Shown: positions 1-8,470, numbered from the stretch's first letter. The stretch is DNA of 46,020 nt from Nonomuraea ceibae (GCF_019396325.1 NZ_JAHKRO010000077.1:1-46020), one strand, 5' to 3'. Made by a program: numbers and translations. The notes: generated by a model not told the origin, from the sequence alone.

Positions 1-513
1 GAGCAGGCGGAGGGCGGCGAGCGGGGCGTCCACCAGGAACACCGCCCCCCACCCGGCCAGCCCCACGAGCAGGCCGCCGAGGAGCGGCCCGGCGGCGAGG
101 GCGGTGCCGGTGGCGGCGGCCCACACGCCGGTGGCGCGCGCCCGCGCGGCCGGCGCCGGGTACAGCTCGGCGAGCAGGCCGAGCGAGCCGCCCACGCAGA
201 GCGCGCCCGCCACGCCGAGCGCCGCCCGCGCGCCGACGAGCACGCCGAGCGCGGGCGCGGCGGCGCACGCCAGGGAGAGCAGCCCGAACGCGGCCACGCC
301 CGCCCTGAACACCCGGGCGGCCCCGTAGCGGTCGGCGACGGCCCCGCCGGTGAGGAGGGTGGCCGCGAAGGCGACGGTGTAGGCGTTGACGGCCCACTGC
401 TGCCCGGCGACCGATCCGCCGAGGGAGGCGCGCAGGTCGGGCAGGGCGATGGTGAGCACGGTGGTGTCCAGCAGGACGAGGAAGTAGGCGAGGCAGACCC
501 CGAGGAGCTTCAT
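1..513 (-). CDS. MFS drug/solute efflux transporter, DHA2-like (partial, 3' end outside window)
   Basis: The ATG start is at 513 and the frame stays open to the left edge, giving the N-terminal 171 residues. The first helix carries LDTTVLTIALPDL, close to the motif that opens 14-helix DHA2 antiporters, followed by WAVNAYTVAFAA and an ADRYGAAR loop between helices 2 and 3 (MFS motif A region). About six hydrophobic helices are visible. The family exports drugs or metabolites through the cytoplasmic membrane using the proton gradient; the substrate cannot be read from sequence. It is divergent from the LysR gene at 598, the usual arrangement for a regulator and the pump it controls. Confidence 0.85.
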   Translation of the reverse strand, partial: MKLLGVCLAYFLVLLDTTVLTIALPDLRASLGGSVAGQQWAVNAYTVAFAATLLTGGAVADRYGAARVFRAGVAAFGLLSLACAAAPALGVLVGARAALGVAGALCVGGSLGLLAELYPAPAARARATGVWAAATGTALAAGPLLGGLLVGLAGWGAVFLVDAPLAALRLL

Positions 514-537
514 GCGGGCCAGCCTGCGGGCGGGCCG

Positions 538-574
538 GGGGCGCGTTCAACAGCCGGGACCGTGGGGCGCGTTC
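538..574. repeat. 11-bp direct repeat in the LysR/MFS divergent promoter
   Basis: GGGGCGCGTTC occurs at 538-548 and again at 564-574, 26 bp apart, in the short space between the two divergent genes. It is a candidate operator for the LysR protein. A TATGCT hexamer at 585-590 lies 7 nt before the GTG at 598 and could be the -10 element of a leaderless LysR transcript. Confidence 0.4.
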
Positions 575-597
575 GGGCGGACCGTATGCTCGGCATC

Positions 598-1452
598 GTG
601 GATCTGCGTCATTTGCGATGCTTCGTAGCGGTGGCCGGGGCGGGCACGGTCACCGGGGCCGCGCACGGGCTCGGGCTGGCTCCGGCGTCGGTGTCGGAGC
701 AGGTGCGCAGGCTGGAGGCGGGGCTCGGGGTGTCGTTGTTCGAGCGGACGCCGCGCGGGATGCGCCTGACCGGCCACGGCACGGAGCTGCTCGGCCGGGC
801 GCAGGCGCTGCTCGACCATGCCGAGGAGGTGCGGCGCGCGGTCACGGGCGCGCGGCGGCGGGTCACGGTGGGGGCGCTGGAGATGCTGGCGGCCACCCGG
901 CTGCCCGCCGTGGTGCGCCGCCTGGCGGAGCGCCGGCCCGACCTGGACGTGGAGGTGCGGTCGCTGCCCCGGCAGGCGCTGCTGGCCGAGCTGGCGGGCG
1001 GCGGCGTGGACGCGGCGCTGCTGCTCGACGCGGGCCCGGCCGTGGGCACGCTGGGCTTCGACGCGCCGCCGGACCTGGACTTCGCCGACGTGGGCGAGGT
1101 CGAGCTGCTGCTGGTCGCGGCCCCGGACGGCGACCGCGACCCGCTGCTCGTCTCCGCGCCCGGCTGCTCGATCCGGCAGGCCGCCGACCGGCTGCCGGAG
1201 GTGACGGGCCCGCGCCGGGAGCTGACCAGCGTCGCCACGGCCCGCGAGTGGGCCAGGCGGGGCTTCGGCAGGGCGCTGCTGCCGGACTTCGCCGTCGAGG
1301 ACGACCTGGCGTCGGGCGCGCTGGTGGCGCTCGCGCCAGGGGCGCACCGGCCTGCGCACCGGCTGGCACTGCGGCTGGTCTGGCCGCGCGGCCGGGAGGA
1401 GGCGCTGCGCGACGTGCTCTACGCGATGAGCGAGCCGCGCCCGAGCCGGTAG
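598..1452 (+). CDS. LysR family transcriptional regulator
   Basis: This is a 284-residue LysR regulator. The N-terminal winged helix (about residues 1-60) reads DLRHLRCFVAVAGAG, then ASVSEQVRRLEAGLGVSLFERTPRGMRLTGHG, the standard recognition-helix and wing region. The rest is a substrate-binding effector domain. I chose GTG 598 because the typical LysR N-terminus begins there; ATG 586 and GTG 562 are in-frame alternatives with no better ribosome site. It is divergent from the MFS pump at 513, which it probably controls. Its last 34 bases overlap the convergent acetyltransferase gene. Confidence 0.9.
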   Translation: MDLRHLRCFVAVAGAGTVTGAAHGLGLAPASVSEQVRRLEAGLGVSLFERTPRGMRLTGHGTELLGRAQALLDHAEEVRRAVTGARRRVTVGALEMLAATRLPAVVRRLAERRPDLDVEVRSLPRQALLAELAGGGVDAALLLDAGPAVGTLGFDAPPDLDFADVGEVELLLVAAPDGDRDPLLVSAPGCSIRQAADRLPEVTGPRRELTSVATAREWARRGFGRALLPDFAVEDDLASGALVALAPGAHRPAHRLALRLVWPRGREEALRDVLYAMSEPRPSR

Positions 1453-1967
1453 AGGACGTGCGGGCGCAACGGGCTGCCCTCGGGGACGCTCGGGTGCTCG
1501 AAGTCGCAGGAGTGGTCGCGGGTCATGCCGAGCCGCCGCATCACCGCCTGGGAACGGGTGTTGGTCAGGGCCGTCATGGAGATGATCTCCGTCAGCCCGG
1601 CCTCTCCGAAGGCGTGGGCGGCGGCCCGGCGGGCGGCCTCGATGGCATAACCGTGGCCCCACGCCTTCCTGGCCAGCCGCCAGCCGATCTCCACCGCGGG
1701 CAGGAACGGCGCGTCGAACGTCTGCAGCGCCAGCCCGGTGAACCCGATGAACTCGCCGCTCTCCCGCACCTCCAGCGCCCACAGCCCGTAGCCGTGCTCG
1801 TCGAAGCGCTGCTCGATCTTGTCGGCGAAGGCGTCGCTCTCGGCCCGGCTCAGCGTGGCCGGGAAGTGCTCCATGACCTCGGGGTCGGCGTTGAGCGCCG
1901 CGAACGGCTCACGGTCGGCCTCGCGCCACCTGCGCATGATCAGACGTTCGGTCTCCACGTCCGGCAT
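1419..1967 (-). CDS. GNAT family N-acetyltransferase (RimJ/RimL-like)
   Basis: The 182-residue product begins ETERLIMRRWREAD and carries RKAWGHGYAIEAAR, the acetyl-CoA pyrophosphate-binding loop (Q/RxxGxG/A), followed by NTRSQAVMRRLGM, the classic motif B region of RimJ/RimL-type acetyltransferases. These enzymes transfer acetyl from acetyl-CoA to N-terminal or small-molecule amines; the substrate is unknown. Its ATG lies one base after the stop of the membrane protein gene upstream, so the two are probably co-transcribed and translationally coupled. It converges on and overlaps the LysR gene by 34 bp. Confidence 0.9.
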   Translation of the reverse strand: MPDVETERLIMRRWREADREPFAALNADPEVMEHFPATLSRAESDAFADKIEQRFDEHGYGLWALEVRESGEFIGFTGLALQTFDAPFLPAVEIGWRLARKAWGHGYAIEAARRAAAHAFGEAGLTEIISMTALTNTRSQAVMRRLGMTRDHSCDFEHPSVPEGSPLRPHVLYRLGRGSLIA

Positions 1968-1968
1968 G

Positions 1969-2991
1969 CTAACGCCGCGACCGGATGCCGGTGATCCGCC
2001 GCAGGACGTCCCACCAGAACGGCGCCCCGAACAGCAGCGCCACGTACGTCAGCAGGAAGCCGGGCCAGTGGCTCGGTGTGGTGAGCCGGTCCCACCACAG
2101 GCCGCCGTTCCAGTGCACCGACGGATCGCCCTCGGCCGGGATCGACACGCTGACGATCGCGTGGTCGAACAGCTTGACCAGCGCCGGCTCGCTGAGCGTG
2201 TCGGTGATGCAGCCCACCGGGTCGGCCTGCTCGCAGCGGGCCTTGAGCTCCTCGTACGCCTCGGGCCCGGACACGGCGGTCACCGAGGCGCGGAAGGCGT
2301 TGTCGCGCAGCAGCGTCTTGCCGTACTCCAGGCCGTCCATGGTGAACAGCAGCGTCACCAGCAGCCCCAGCGCGGTCACCACCCACTTGACGTAGCGCTT
2401 GTAGAGCATCGACAGCCGCTGCATCTCGCTGTCGAACCAGCTCTCCACGCCCTGCCGGAACCGGTCGAGGTCACGCTGGGCGCTCTCCCACACGCCGTTG
2501 AGGTGGCCGTACAGCGGGCTGCCCATGGCCTTGAGCTTCTCCAGCAGCCCTTCGACGCCGCCGGGCTCGCGGGCGGCCATCTCCATGACCGCCACGGAGA
2601 AGCGGCCGGGCGGCAGGTTGGAGATGCTGGTGCGGCCCCGCTTGGGGTGGTCGATCTCGCGGACGCGCTCGTACAGCAGGCTCGTCAGGGCGCCGCCGCC
2701 GTCGCTCGCCGGCACCTCGGCCGACTCGGCGGGCGCCGGCTTCGGGTCGTGCGCGGGCCTGGGGTCGCGGGCGAACGGCAGCGCCGCGAACACGTCGCGC
2801 ACCCGGCCCGGCAGCCACGACCTGCCGCGCGCGTCGGCGCCGTCGAGAGTGTCGCGCAGGTAGGCCCACAGGAACTTGCTGCGGATCGACAGGACCCGGA
2901 CGACCGCCTCGTTCAGCCCGCTGACCAGCAGCGACAGCAGCAGGAACGACAGCACGAGGCCGAGGGCGAGATCAACGTAGGCGGATAACAC
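1969..2991 (-). CDS. Hypothetical membrane protein with TTA second codon
   Basis: I do not recognise a named function for this 340-residue protein. It has an N-terminal hydrophobic helix (about residues 8-28, LALGLVLSFLLLSLLVSG), a long soluble region, a second helix near residue 200 (VVTALGLLVTLLFTM) and a C-terminal helix ending GAPFWWDVLRRITG. Similar proteins of unknown role are widespread in bacteria. The second codon (2986-2988) is TTA, very rare in such genomes and read by the bldA-type leucyl tRNA, so translation may depend on growth stage. It heads a two-gene unit with the acetyltransferase. Confidence 0.75.
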   Translation of the reverse strand: MLSAYVDLALGLVLSFLLLSLLVSGLNEAVVRVLSIRSKFLWAYLRDTLDGADARGRSWLPGRVRDVFAALPFARDPRPAHDPKPAPAESAEVPASDGGGALTSLLYERVREIDHPKRGRTSISNLPPGRFSVAVMEMAAREPGGVEGLLEKLKAMGSPLYGHLNGVWESAQRDLDRFRQGVESWFDSEMQRLSMLYKRYVKWVVTALGLLVTLLFTMDGLEYGKTLLRDNAFRASVTAVSGPEAYEELKARCEQADPVGCITDTLSEPALVKLFDHAIVSVSIPAEGDPSVHWNGGLWWDRLTTPSHWPGFLLTYVALLFGAPFWWDVLRRITGIRSRR

Positions 2992-3002
2992 CTCTGATAC
3001 TT

Positions 3003-3025
3003 ACACCCTGGGCCTCGGGGGGTGT
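3003..3025. terminator. Hairpin at the end of glnE
   Basis: ACACCC (3003-3008) and GGGTGT (3020-3025) can pair across an 11-nt loop rich in G and C. It directly follows, and by one base touches, the glnE stop codon and lies before the membrane protein start. There is no T tract. It may end the glnE transcript; an operator role is the alternative. Confidence 0.35.
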
Positions 3026-6000
3026 CAACCTTCGTAGAAGACGCGCTCGACGACCTGGCGGGCGCGGCGGGTGACGCGGCGGTAGTCGTCGAGGAAGTCC
3101 TCCGAGCCGTCGGGCGGGTAGCCGAGCGCCTGGGCGAGCAGGCGGCGTTCGCGCGCGTCGGCGGGCACGCTGTCGCCGGGCCGCCCCTTGACCAGCATGA
3201 TCGCGTCGCGGACGCGGGAGGCGCACCGCCACGCCTCACCGAGCACGGCCTCGTCGGCGGCGTCGAGCAGCCCCGCGGCGACGGCCGCGCGCAGCGCCTC
3301 CAGGGTACGGGTGGTGCGCAACGACGGCGTGTCACCGGCGTGCCGGAGCTGCAGGAGCTGCGCCACCCACTCGACGTCCGACAGCCCGCCGGGGCCGAGC
3401 TTGGTGTGCAGCGCGGGGTCGGCGCCGCGCGGCAGCCGTTCGGCCTCCATGCGCGCCTTGAGCCGCCTGATGTGGCGTACGGCCTCGCCGGTGAGCCCGC
3501 CGGCGGGGTAGCGCAGCTCGTCCACCATCGCGGTGAAGGCGGCGCCGACCTCGGCGTCGCCGGCCGAGAAGCGGGCGCGCAGCAGCGCCTGCGCCTCCCA
3601 CGGCGCCGACCAGCGCGCGTAGTAGGCGCCGTAGGAGGCGAGTGTGCGCACGAGCGGGCCCTGCCTGCCCTCGGGGCGCAGGTCGGGGTCGATGTGCAGG
3701 GGCGGGTCGGGGGCGGGCAGCGACAGCAGCCGGCGCAGCTCGTTGGCGACGGCGTGGGCGGCATCGGTGGCCTCGCGCTCGCCGGCGCCGGGCAGCGGCA
3801 GGTGCACGAACATCACGTCGGCGTCGCTGGCGTAGGACGACTCCATGCCGCCGAGCCGGCCCATCGCGATGACCGCGAACCGGGTGGGGAGCGGGCTGCG
3901 GCGCTCGGCCTCGACCTTGCCGAGCGCGGCGCCGAGCGCGGCCCGGATCGTCACGTCGTTGAGCGCCGACAGCGCGGCCCCGACCTGCTCGATGTCGGCC
4001 AGCCCCGACACGTCGGCGACGGCGGTGCGGAACAGCTCGCGGCGGCGCAGCGCCCGCACCGCGGCCACGGCCGTCTCGGCGTCGTCGCCGTAGCGGGAGA
4101 CGGCCGCCGACGCCTCGCCGAGCAGCGACTCCGGCGGCCTGGGGGCCAGGTCGTCGTCGCTGCCGAGCAGCGCGACCGCGTCGGGGGCGTGCATGAGCAG
4201 CCCGGCGGCGTAGCGGCTGGTGCCCAGCACCCGCGCCATCCGGGCGGCCACGGCCGTCTCGTCGCGCAGCAGCCGCAGGTACCACGGCGTGGTGCCGAGC
4301 TTGTCGCTCACCTGCCGGAAGCCGAGCAGCCCGGCGTCGGGGTCGGGCGTGTCGGCGAACCAGCCGAGCATGACCGGCAGCAGCGTCCGCTGGATCGCCG
4401 CCCGCCGGGACACCCCGGCGGTCAGCGCGGCGATGTGGCGCAGCGCGCCCTCCGGGTCGACGAACCCGAGCGCCGACAGGCGGGCCGCCGCCGCCGACGG
4501 CGACAGCCTGGCCTCCGACTCCGGCAGCCGGGCCACCGCCTGGAGCAGCGGCCGGTAGAACAGCTTCTCGTGCAGCCGCCGCGCCTCCCGGGCGTGGCGC
4601 CGCCAGCGCTGGGTGAACTCCCCCACCGGGTCGGCCTGCATGCCGAGCGCCCGGCCGAGCCGGCGCAGGTCGGCCGGGTCCTCCGGCAGCACGTGGGTGC
4701 GCCGCAGCCGGTGAAGCTGCAGCAGGTGCTCGACCTGGCGCAGGAACGTGTACGCCTCGGCCAGCCCGCGCGAGTCGTCGCGCCCCACGTAGCCGCCCCG
4801 CGAGAGCGCGGCCAGCGCCGGCAGCGTCGCCCGGCGGCGCAGCAGCGGGTCGAGCCGGCCGTGCACGAGCTGGAGGAGCTGCACCGCGAACTCGATGTCG
4901 CGCAGCCCGCCCGGCCCGAGCTTGATCTGGCGCTCGCCCTCCGTCTTGACGTGCGCCTCCACGCGGCGGCGCATCGCCTGGACGTCCTCGACGAAGTTCT
5001 CCCGGGTGGCGGCCGACCAGACGAGCTCGTTGACCGCCTCCACGTACGCGGCGCCCAGCTCCAGGTCGCCCGCCACCGGCCGGGCCTTCAGCAGGGCCTG
5101 GAACTCCCATGTCTTGGCCCAGCGCCGGTAGTAGGCCAGGTGGCTGGCCAGGGTCCGCACCAGCGGGCCTGACCTGCCCTCGGGCCGCAGCCCGGCGTCC
5201 ACCTCCCACAGCGCGCCCTCGGGGGTGGCGGTCGAGCAGGCGCGCATCATGGCCTGCGCGAGCCGGGTGGCGGTGCGCAGCGCCTTGGTCTCGTCGGCGC
5301 CCTCGCGCGGCTCCGCCACGAAGATCACGTCGACGTCGCTGATGTAGTTGAGCTCCCGGGCGCCGCACTTGCCCATCCCGATCACGGCCAGGCGCACGTC
5401 ACCCTCGCCGCCCTCGCCGATCTCAGCGACCTCACCGCCCTCGCCGACCTCGGCGCGTGCCACGGCCAGCGCCGCCTCCAGCGCGGCCCCGGCCAGGTCG
5501 GACAGCTCCGCGGTCACCTCGGCCTGGGACGCCTCCCTGGTCAGGTCGCGGGCGGCCAGGTGCGCCAGCCGTCCCCGGTAGGCGACGCGCAACGCGACCA
5601 GGGCGTCGTCCCGTCCGGCCACGGGCCGCTGGAGGTCGGCGCGGGCGCCCACGGCGTCGAGCAGCGCTGTGCGGGGATCGTCCGGGCGGGGTGTGGCCAG
5701 CAGGTCGAGGTGGGCGGGGTGGCGTACGAGGTGATCGCCCAGGGCGGCGCTGACGCCGAGGACGGCGAGGACGCGCTCGCGGAGCCGGGCGTCGGCGCGG
5801 AGCCGGTCGAGGGCGCCCGGGTCGCTCTCGGCGAGCCGGGCGAGCGAGGCCAGCGCCAGGTCGGGGTCGGCGACCCCGACGAGCGCGTCGAGCAGGTCGG
5901 TGAGGTCGGCGGGGGCCTGCTGGACGAGCCGCGCCGCCGTGGCTCCGTCGGCGAATCCGAGCTTGGCGAGGCGCGCGGCGGTGGACTCGATCCTGGGCAC
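3025..6000 (-). CDS. glnE: Bifunctional glutamine synthetase adenylyltransferase / adenylyl-removing enzyme
   Basis: The 991-residue product has the full-length two-domain GlnE layout. The N-terminal adenylyl-removing half carries GMGKCGARELNYISDVDVIF near residues 208-230. The C-terminal adenylyl-transferase half carries AMGRLGGMESSYASDADVMF near residues 710-730. Both have the nucleotidyltransferase G-G-x(n)-D-x-D signature with acidic metal ligands. The family attaches AMP to, or removes it from, a conserved tyrosine of type I glutamine synthetase in response to nitrogen state. The frame is unbroken. A glutamine synthetase of the GlnA2 class lies about 3.3 kb upstream on the same strand, but it lacks the target tyrosine (see findings). 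Confidence 0.97.
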   Translation of the reverse strand: MPRIESTAARLAKLGFADGATAARLVQQAPADLTDLLDALVGVADPDLALASLARLAESDPGALDRLRADARLRERVLAVLGVSAALGDHLVRHPAHLDLLATPRPDDPRTALLDAVGARADLQRPVAGRDDALVALRVAYRGRLAHLAARDLTREASQAEVTAELSDLAGAALEAALAVARAEVGEGGEVAEIGEGGEGDVRLAVIGMGKCGARELNYISDVDVIFVAEPREGADETKALRTATRLAQAMMRACSTATPEGALWEVDAGLRPEGRSGPLVRTLASHLAYYRRWAKTWEFQALLKARPVAGDLELGAAYVEAVNELVWSAATRENFVEDVQAMRRRVEAHVKTEGERQIKLGPGGLRDIEFAVQLLQLVHGRLDPLLRRRATLPALAALSRGGYVGRDDSRGLAEAYTFLRQVEHLLQLHRLRRTHVLPEDPADLRRLGRALGMQADPVGEFTQRWRRHAREARRLHEKLFYRPLLQAVARLPESEARLSPSAAAARLSALGFVDPEGALRHIAALTAGVSRRAAIQRTLLPVMLGWFADTPDPDAGLLGFRQVSDKLGTTPWYLRLLRDETAVAARMARVLGTSRYAAGLLMHAPDAVALLGSDDDLAPRPPESLLGEASAAVSRYGDDAETAVAAVRALRRRELFRTAVADVSGLADIEQVGAALSALNDVTIRAALGAALGKVEAERRSPLPTRFAVIAMGRLGGMESSYASDADVMFVHLPLPGAGEREATDAAHAVANELRRLLSLPAPDPPLHIDPDLRPEGRQGPLVRTLASYGAYYARWSAPWEAQALLRARFSAGDAEVGAAFTAMVDELRYPAGGLTGEAVRHIRRLKARMEAERLPRGADPALHTKLGPGGLSDVEWVAQLLQLRHAGDTPSLRTTRTLEALRAAVAAGLLDAADEAVLGEAWRCASRVRDAIMLVKGRPGDSVPADARERRLLAQALGYPPDGSEDFLDDYRRVTRRARQVVERVFYEG

Positions 6001-6009
6001 CCCTCCATC

Positions 6010-6040
6010 TTGACAGGCCCGGACCGGCGCGGCCTAGACT
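6010..6040 (+). promoter_or_regulatory. Promoter of the HXXEE gene
   Basis: A perfect -35 TTGACA (6010-6015) is followed after 19 bp by TAGACT (6035-6040), a good actinobacterial -10. Predicted transcription would start near 6047, inside the palindrome at 6043-6058. The spacer is a little long. Confidence 0.6.
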
Positions 6041-6042
6041 GA

Positions 6043-6058
6043 AACGCAACGTTGCGTT
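6043..6058. promoter_or_regulatory. 16-bp perfect palindrome, probable operator
   Basis: AACGCAACGTTGCGTT is identical to its reverse complement and covers the predicted transcription start of the HXXEE gene. Size and symmetry fit a TetR-family dimer site. No TetR gene adjoins it; the only TetR in the window (17989-18600) has differently built sites at its own operon. Confidence 0.6.
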
Positions 6059-6082
6059 GTGTCACGTAGAAAGGGGGCGGAC

Positions 6083-6690
6083 GTGGAGAGGGTGCCGGCG
6101 ACGGTGACGTGGGGGCTGCTCGCGGCCTGGATGGTGCACGACGCGGAGGAGCTGGCCACCATGGCCGGCTGGGCGCGGGCGGCCAGGCCCCGGCTGGAGA
6201 AGCGGTTCCCGGGCGTGCCGTGGGAGCGCCTGGAGGTGTCGCAGCGGCACGTCAACGTGGCCATCGGGCTCATGGGCGGCGTGATGGCCGGCGCGTCGGC
6301 GCTGGGGGCGCGCACCGGCGGGCGCAGCGCCACCTTCCAGACGGTGCTGCTGGGCTTCGGCGCGCACGGGGTGGTGCACCTCGCCCAGGCCGCCGCCACG
6401 CGCGGCTACACGCCGGGCGTGGTGACGTCGCCGCTGGTGGTGATCCCGTTCTCGGTGTGGGCGTGGCGCCGGCTCAAGGCGTCCGGCGTGCCCGTCGCGG
6501 GCGGGCGAAGAGCTGGGCGGGGCTGGCGGCGTTCCCGCTGCTGCTGGGGGGCGTCCACGCGGTCGCCCACGCCGTCGCCGCCCGCCGCCCCGCTGATGGC
6601 CCCGGCAACGGTCCCGGCGACGGCCCCGGCGACGGCCCCGCTCCCGGGGCGCGGGTGCGGCGGCGGTTCAGCCGCGATCGCTGGTTCTGA
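6083..6690 (+). CDS. HXXEE domain membrane protein, apparent frameshift near 6505
   Basis: The protein opens with a helix followed by MVHDAEELATM, which contains the H-x-x-E-E signature naming the HXXEE family (function unknown). NVAIGLMGG and HGVVHLAQA follow in further hydrophobic segments. I place the start at GTG 6083, behind AGAAAGGGGG; GTG 6059 is in frame but lies on the operator. Coding character leaves frame 2 near 6500 and resumes in frame 1 with SWAGLAAFPLLLGGVHAVAH and a G/P/D-rich tail to the stop at 6688. One base missing from the GC repeat around 6498-6511 would explain it. The uninterrupted frame 2 would instead run 750 bp antisense through the next gene. Sequencing error or real mutation is undecided. 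Confidence 0.7.
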
Positions 6691-7396
6691 GGTCGCCCGC
6701 GCGCTGCCGGGCGGCGGCGCGGATCGTCGCGGTGAACGCCTCGGCCAGCGGGCGCCAGGCCCACTCCAGGGCGGGGGCGGCGGCGCGGACCTGCTCGTCG
6801 AGGCGGCCGGCCGATTCCAGGCCGGTGGCGGCCGTCCAGGAGGCGAAGATGTCCGGCGTCGCCTCGGGGTGGAACTGCACCGCCCAGGCCGCCGGGCCGA
6901 GCCGGTACGCCTGGTTGGGGTACTGGGCGCCGGTCATCAGCGGCACCGCGCCGTCGGGCAGGCGCGTCATCGCGTCGCCGTGGTACTGGACGGCCGGCAC
7001 CGGGCCGGGCCGCGCGGCGATCCCGGCGAAGAGGGGGTCGGAGGCGGCCTGCGGCAGGGCGGTCAGCTCGGACACGCCGGCCTCCAGCCCGTTGCCGCCG
7101 CGCTCGACCGTGCCGCCGCAGGCCAGGGTGAGGAGCTGGGCGCCCAGGCAGACGGCCAGCGTGGGGGTCGCGTCGGCGACCGAGCGGCGCAGCAGCTCGC
7201 GGGTGGCGGGCAGCCAGGGCCAGCGCTCGTCCTCCCAGGCGGCGGCCTCGCCACCGAGCACGACGAGCCCGTCCGCTGCGGCTTCGGGCACGGGCTCTCC
7301 CCGGTACGGCCGGACGACGTCACAGGGGAGCTCCAGCCAGCGGCCCAGGTAGCCGAGCCCGGCGTCGGCCTCGTGCTCGATCACGGTGATGCGCAT
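6668..7396 (-). CDS. Class I glutamine amidotransferase-like protein
   Basis: This 242-residue protein is a stand-alone class I glutamine amidotransferase domain. It has GLVVLGGEAAAWED, the nucleophile elbow LAVCLGAQLL (cysteine in CLGAQ) and AVQFHPEAT, which supplies the catalytic His-Glu pair. The catalytic triad is complete. Relatives annotated as GMP synthase-like include gamma-glutamyl hydrolases and uncharacterised amidases; it lacks the ATP pyrophosphatase half of real GuaA. It lies in the glnE-glnA2 interval, so a role in glutamine or gamma-glutamyl amine metabolism is conceivable but unproven. It converges on the HXXEE gene with a 23-bp overlap. Confidence 0.85.
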   Translation of the reverse strand: MRITVIEHEADAGLGYLGRWLELPCDVVRPYRGEPVPEAAADGLVVLGGEAAAWEDERWPWLPATRELLRRSVADATPTLAVCLGAQLLTLACGGTVERGGNGLEAGVSELTALPQAASDPLFAGIAARPGPVPAVQYHGDAMTRLPDGAVPLMTGAQYPNQAYRLGPAAWAVQFHPEATPDIFASWTAATGLESAGRLDEQVRAAAPALEWAWRPLAEAFTATIRAAARQRAGDLRTSDRG

Positions 7397-7521
7397 ATTT
7401 CAGGATTGTGCCGGACAATCTTGCGCTCGACACCAGCGCGCGACCTCGGCTGACCCGGCCGGCATCCGGCGGTCTCGTTCCGGTCCGCCCCCGGCCGACA
7501 GGGGCGGACCGGACGGGCGTG

Positions 7522-8235
7522 CTAGCGGGGCGTGATCCAGGTGGCCTGGGCGGCGGCGACGAGCGTGCCGTCCACCTCGTACACGGCGCTCTCGCCGAAC
7601 AGCTTGCGGCCCTCGCGGCCGGTGGCGCGGCCGACGACCGAGTAGGCGCCGCCGGGGATGACGTCGCGGTGGAACTGGACGGCCAGGCGGCCGAGCAGGG
7701 CGGACTCGCCGGGCTGGAAGTGGGCCCAGCCGGTGACGCAGTCGAGGGCGGCGGCGACGATCGAGGCGGGGACGCCGTCCTCGTCCGCGACCGTGAACGG
7801 CACCCGCCAGCCGGCCGCGACGAGGCCGTCGCCGTCCACCGGGCCGGGGAAGATGCGCAGGCCGTCGCCCGGCTCGCGCAGGCCGCAGGCGAAGCACTCG
7901 GGGAAGGCGTGGCCGCGGTGCCCGGCGAAGCCGGCCTCGGCGCGGGCGGCCTCGGTGAAGGCGACGAACGGCGGCGCGGCCACGTCCTCGGCCACGGGGA
8001 TGGCCTCGACGAGCAGCTTGTCCCCGTCGTAGAGGGAGACGGTGTTGGCGACGTGCTCCAGGCGCAGCTCGCTGTCGAGGGGCGTGGGGGCGTGCAGCGT
8101 GACCTCGACCGCCGATCGTTTGCCGTTGAGCGCGTCGGCGAGGGTTCCGGCCAGCCAGCCGCCGTTGGCGACACCCGCGGGGCCCCGGAAGCGCTCGGGA
8201 ACGGTCAGCACGGTCTGCAGGGCAGCCGTCGTCAT
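7522..8235 (-). CDS. Thioesterase-like hotdog-fold protein
   Basis: The 237-residue product looks like a double-hotdog acyl-CoA thioesterase-type protein: an N-terminal half with GVANGGWLAGTLADAL and VTLHAPTP, and a C-terminal half with ALDCVTGWAH and FHRDVIPGGAYSVVGRATG. A short cysteine-containing stretch FPECFACG joins the halves and recurs in actinobacterial relatives in my memory. Substrate unknown. GGAGGG sits 6 nt before the ATG. The 125 bp down to the amidotransferase start show no clear signal, so co-transcription is possible. Confidence 0.7.
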   Translation of the reverse strand: MTTAALQTVLTVPERFRGPAGVANGGWLAGTLADALNGKRSAVEVTLHAPTPLDSELRLEHVANTVSLYDGDKLLVEAIPVAEDVAAPPFVAFTEAARAEAGFAGHRGHAFPECFACGLREPGDGLRIFPGPVDGDGLVAAGWRVPFTVADEDGVPASIVAAALDCVTGWAHFQPGESALLGRLAVQFHRDVIPGGAYSVVGRATGREGRKLFGESAVYEVDGTLVAAAQATWITPR

Positions 8236-8423
8236 GCCACACCCTCCAATATCGCCACTAAGGGCGTTAAGTCCAGAAATATCATTTAGAACAGGCCGAT
8301 TTTACTGGAAGCGTTGATCTACCAGCACCCGGGGCCTGCGCTACGACATAACGCAACAAACCCACACGAACTTCCCCACTCCCCCGCGTGGAACGGTTCA
8401 GGTGATCGCTAAAAGATACGGCG

Positions 8424-8470
8424 GGCCCGGCGTTCCCACGTGACTTCCGGGCCGAAGTGACAATGGTCAC
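8424..8470. promoter_or_regulatory. Two inverted repeats upstream of the K+ channel gene
   Basis: GGCCCGG (8424-8430) pairs with CCGGGCC (8447-8453). GTGAC (8457-8461) pairs with GTCAC (8466-8470) across 4 bp. The second is a compact operator-like element about 40 bp before the channel start. CAGACT (8496-8501), 7 nt before the ATG, could be a -10 of a leaderless transcript. The rest of 8236-8508 holds only the thioesterase leader; I see no gene there. Confidence 0.35.

Noticed and set aside
3022..5172. 716-residue open frame antisense to glnE
   Set aside because: Low-complexity Gly/Arg/Ala/Gln product with no motif, directly opposite an intact GlnE. Long antisense frames are expected at this GC content.
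6668..7396. GMP synthase (guaA)
   Set aside because: Only the glutaminase domain is present; the ATP pyrophosphatase and dimerisation domains of GuaA are absent.
6059..7453. 464-residue reading of the HXXEE frame
   Set aside because: After about residue 150 it is the reverse complement of the amidotransferase gene and loses all family character. A frameshift near 6505 with a stop at 6688 fits better.
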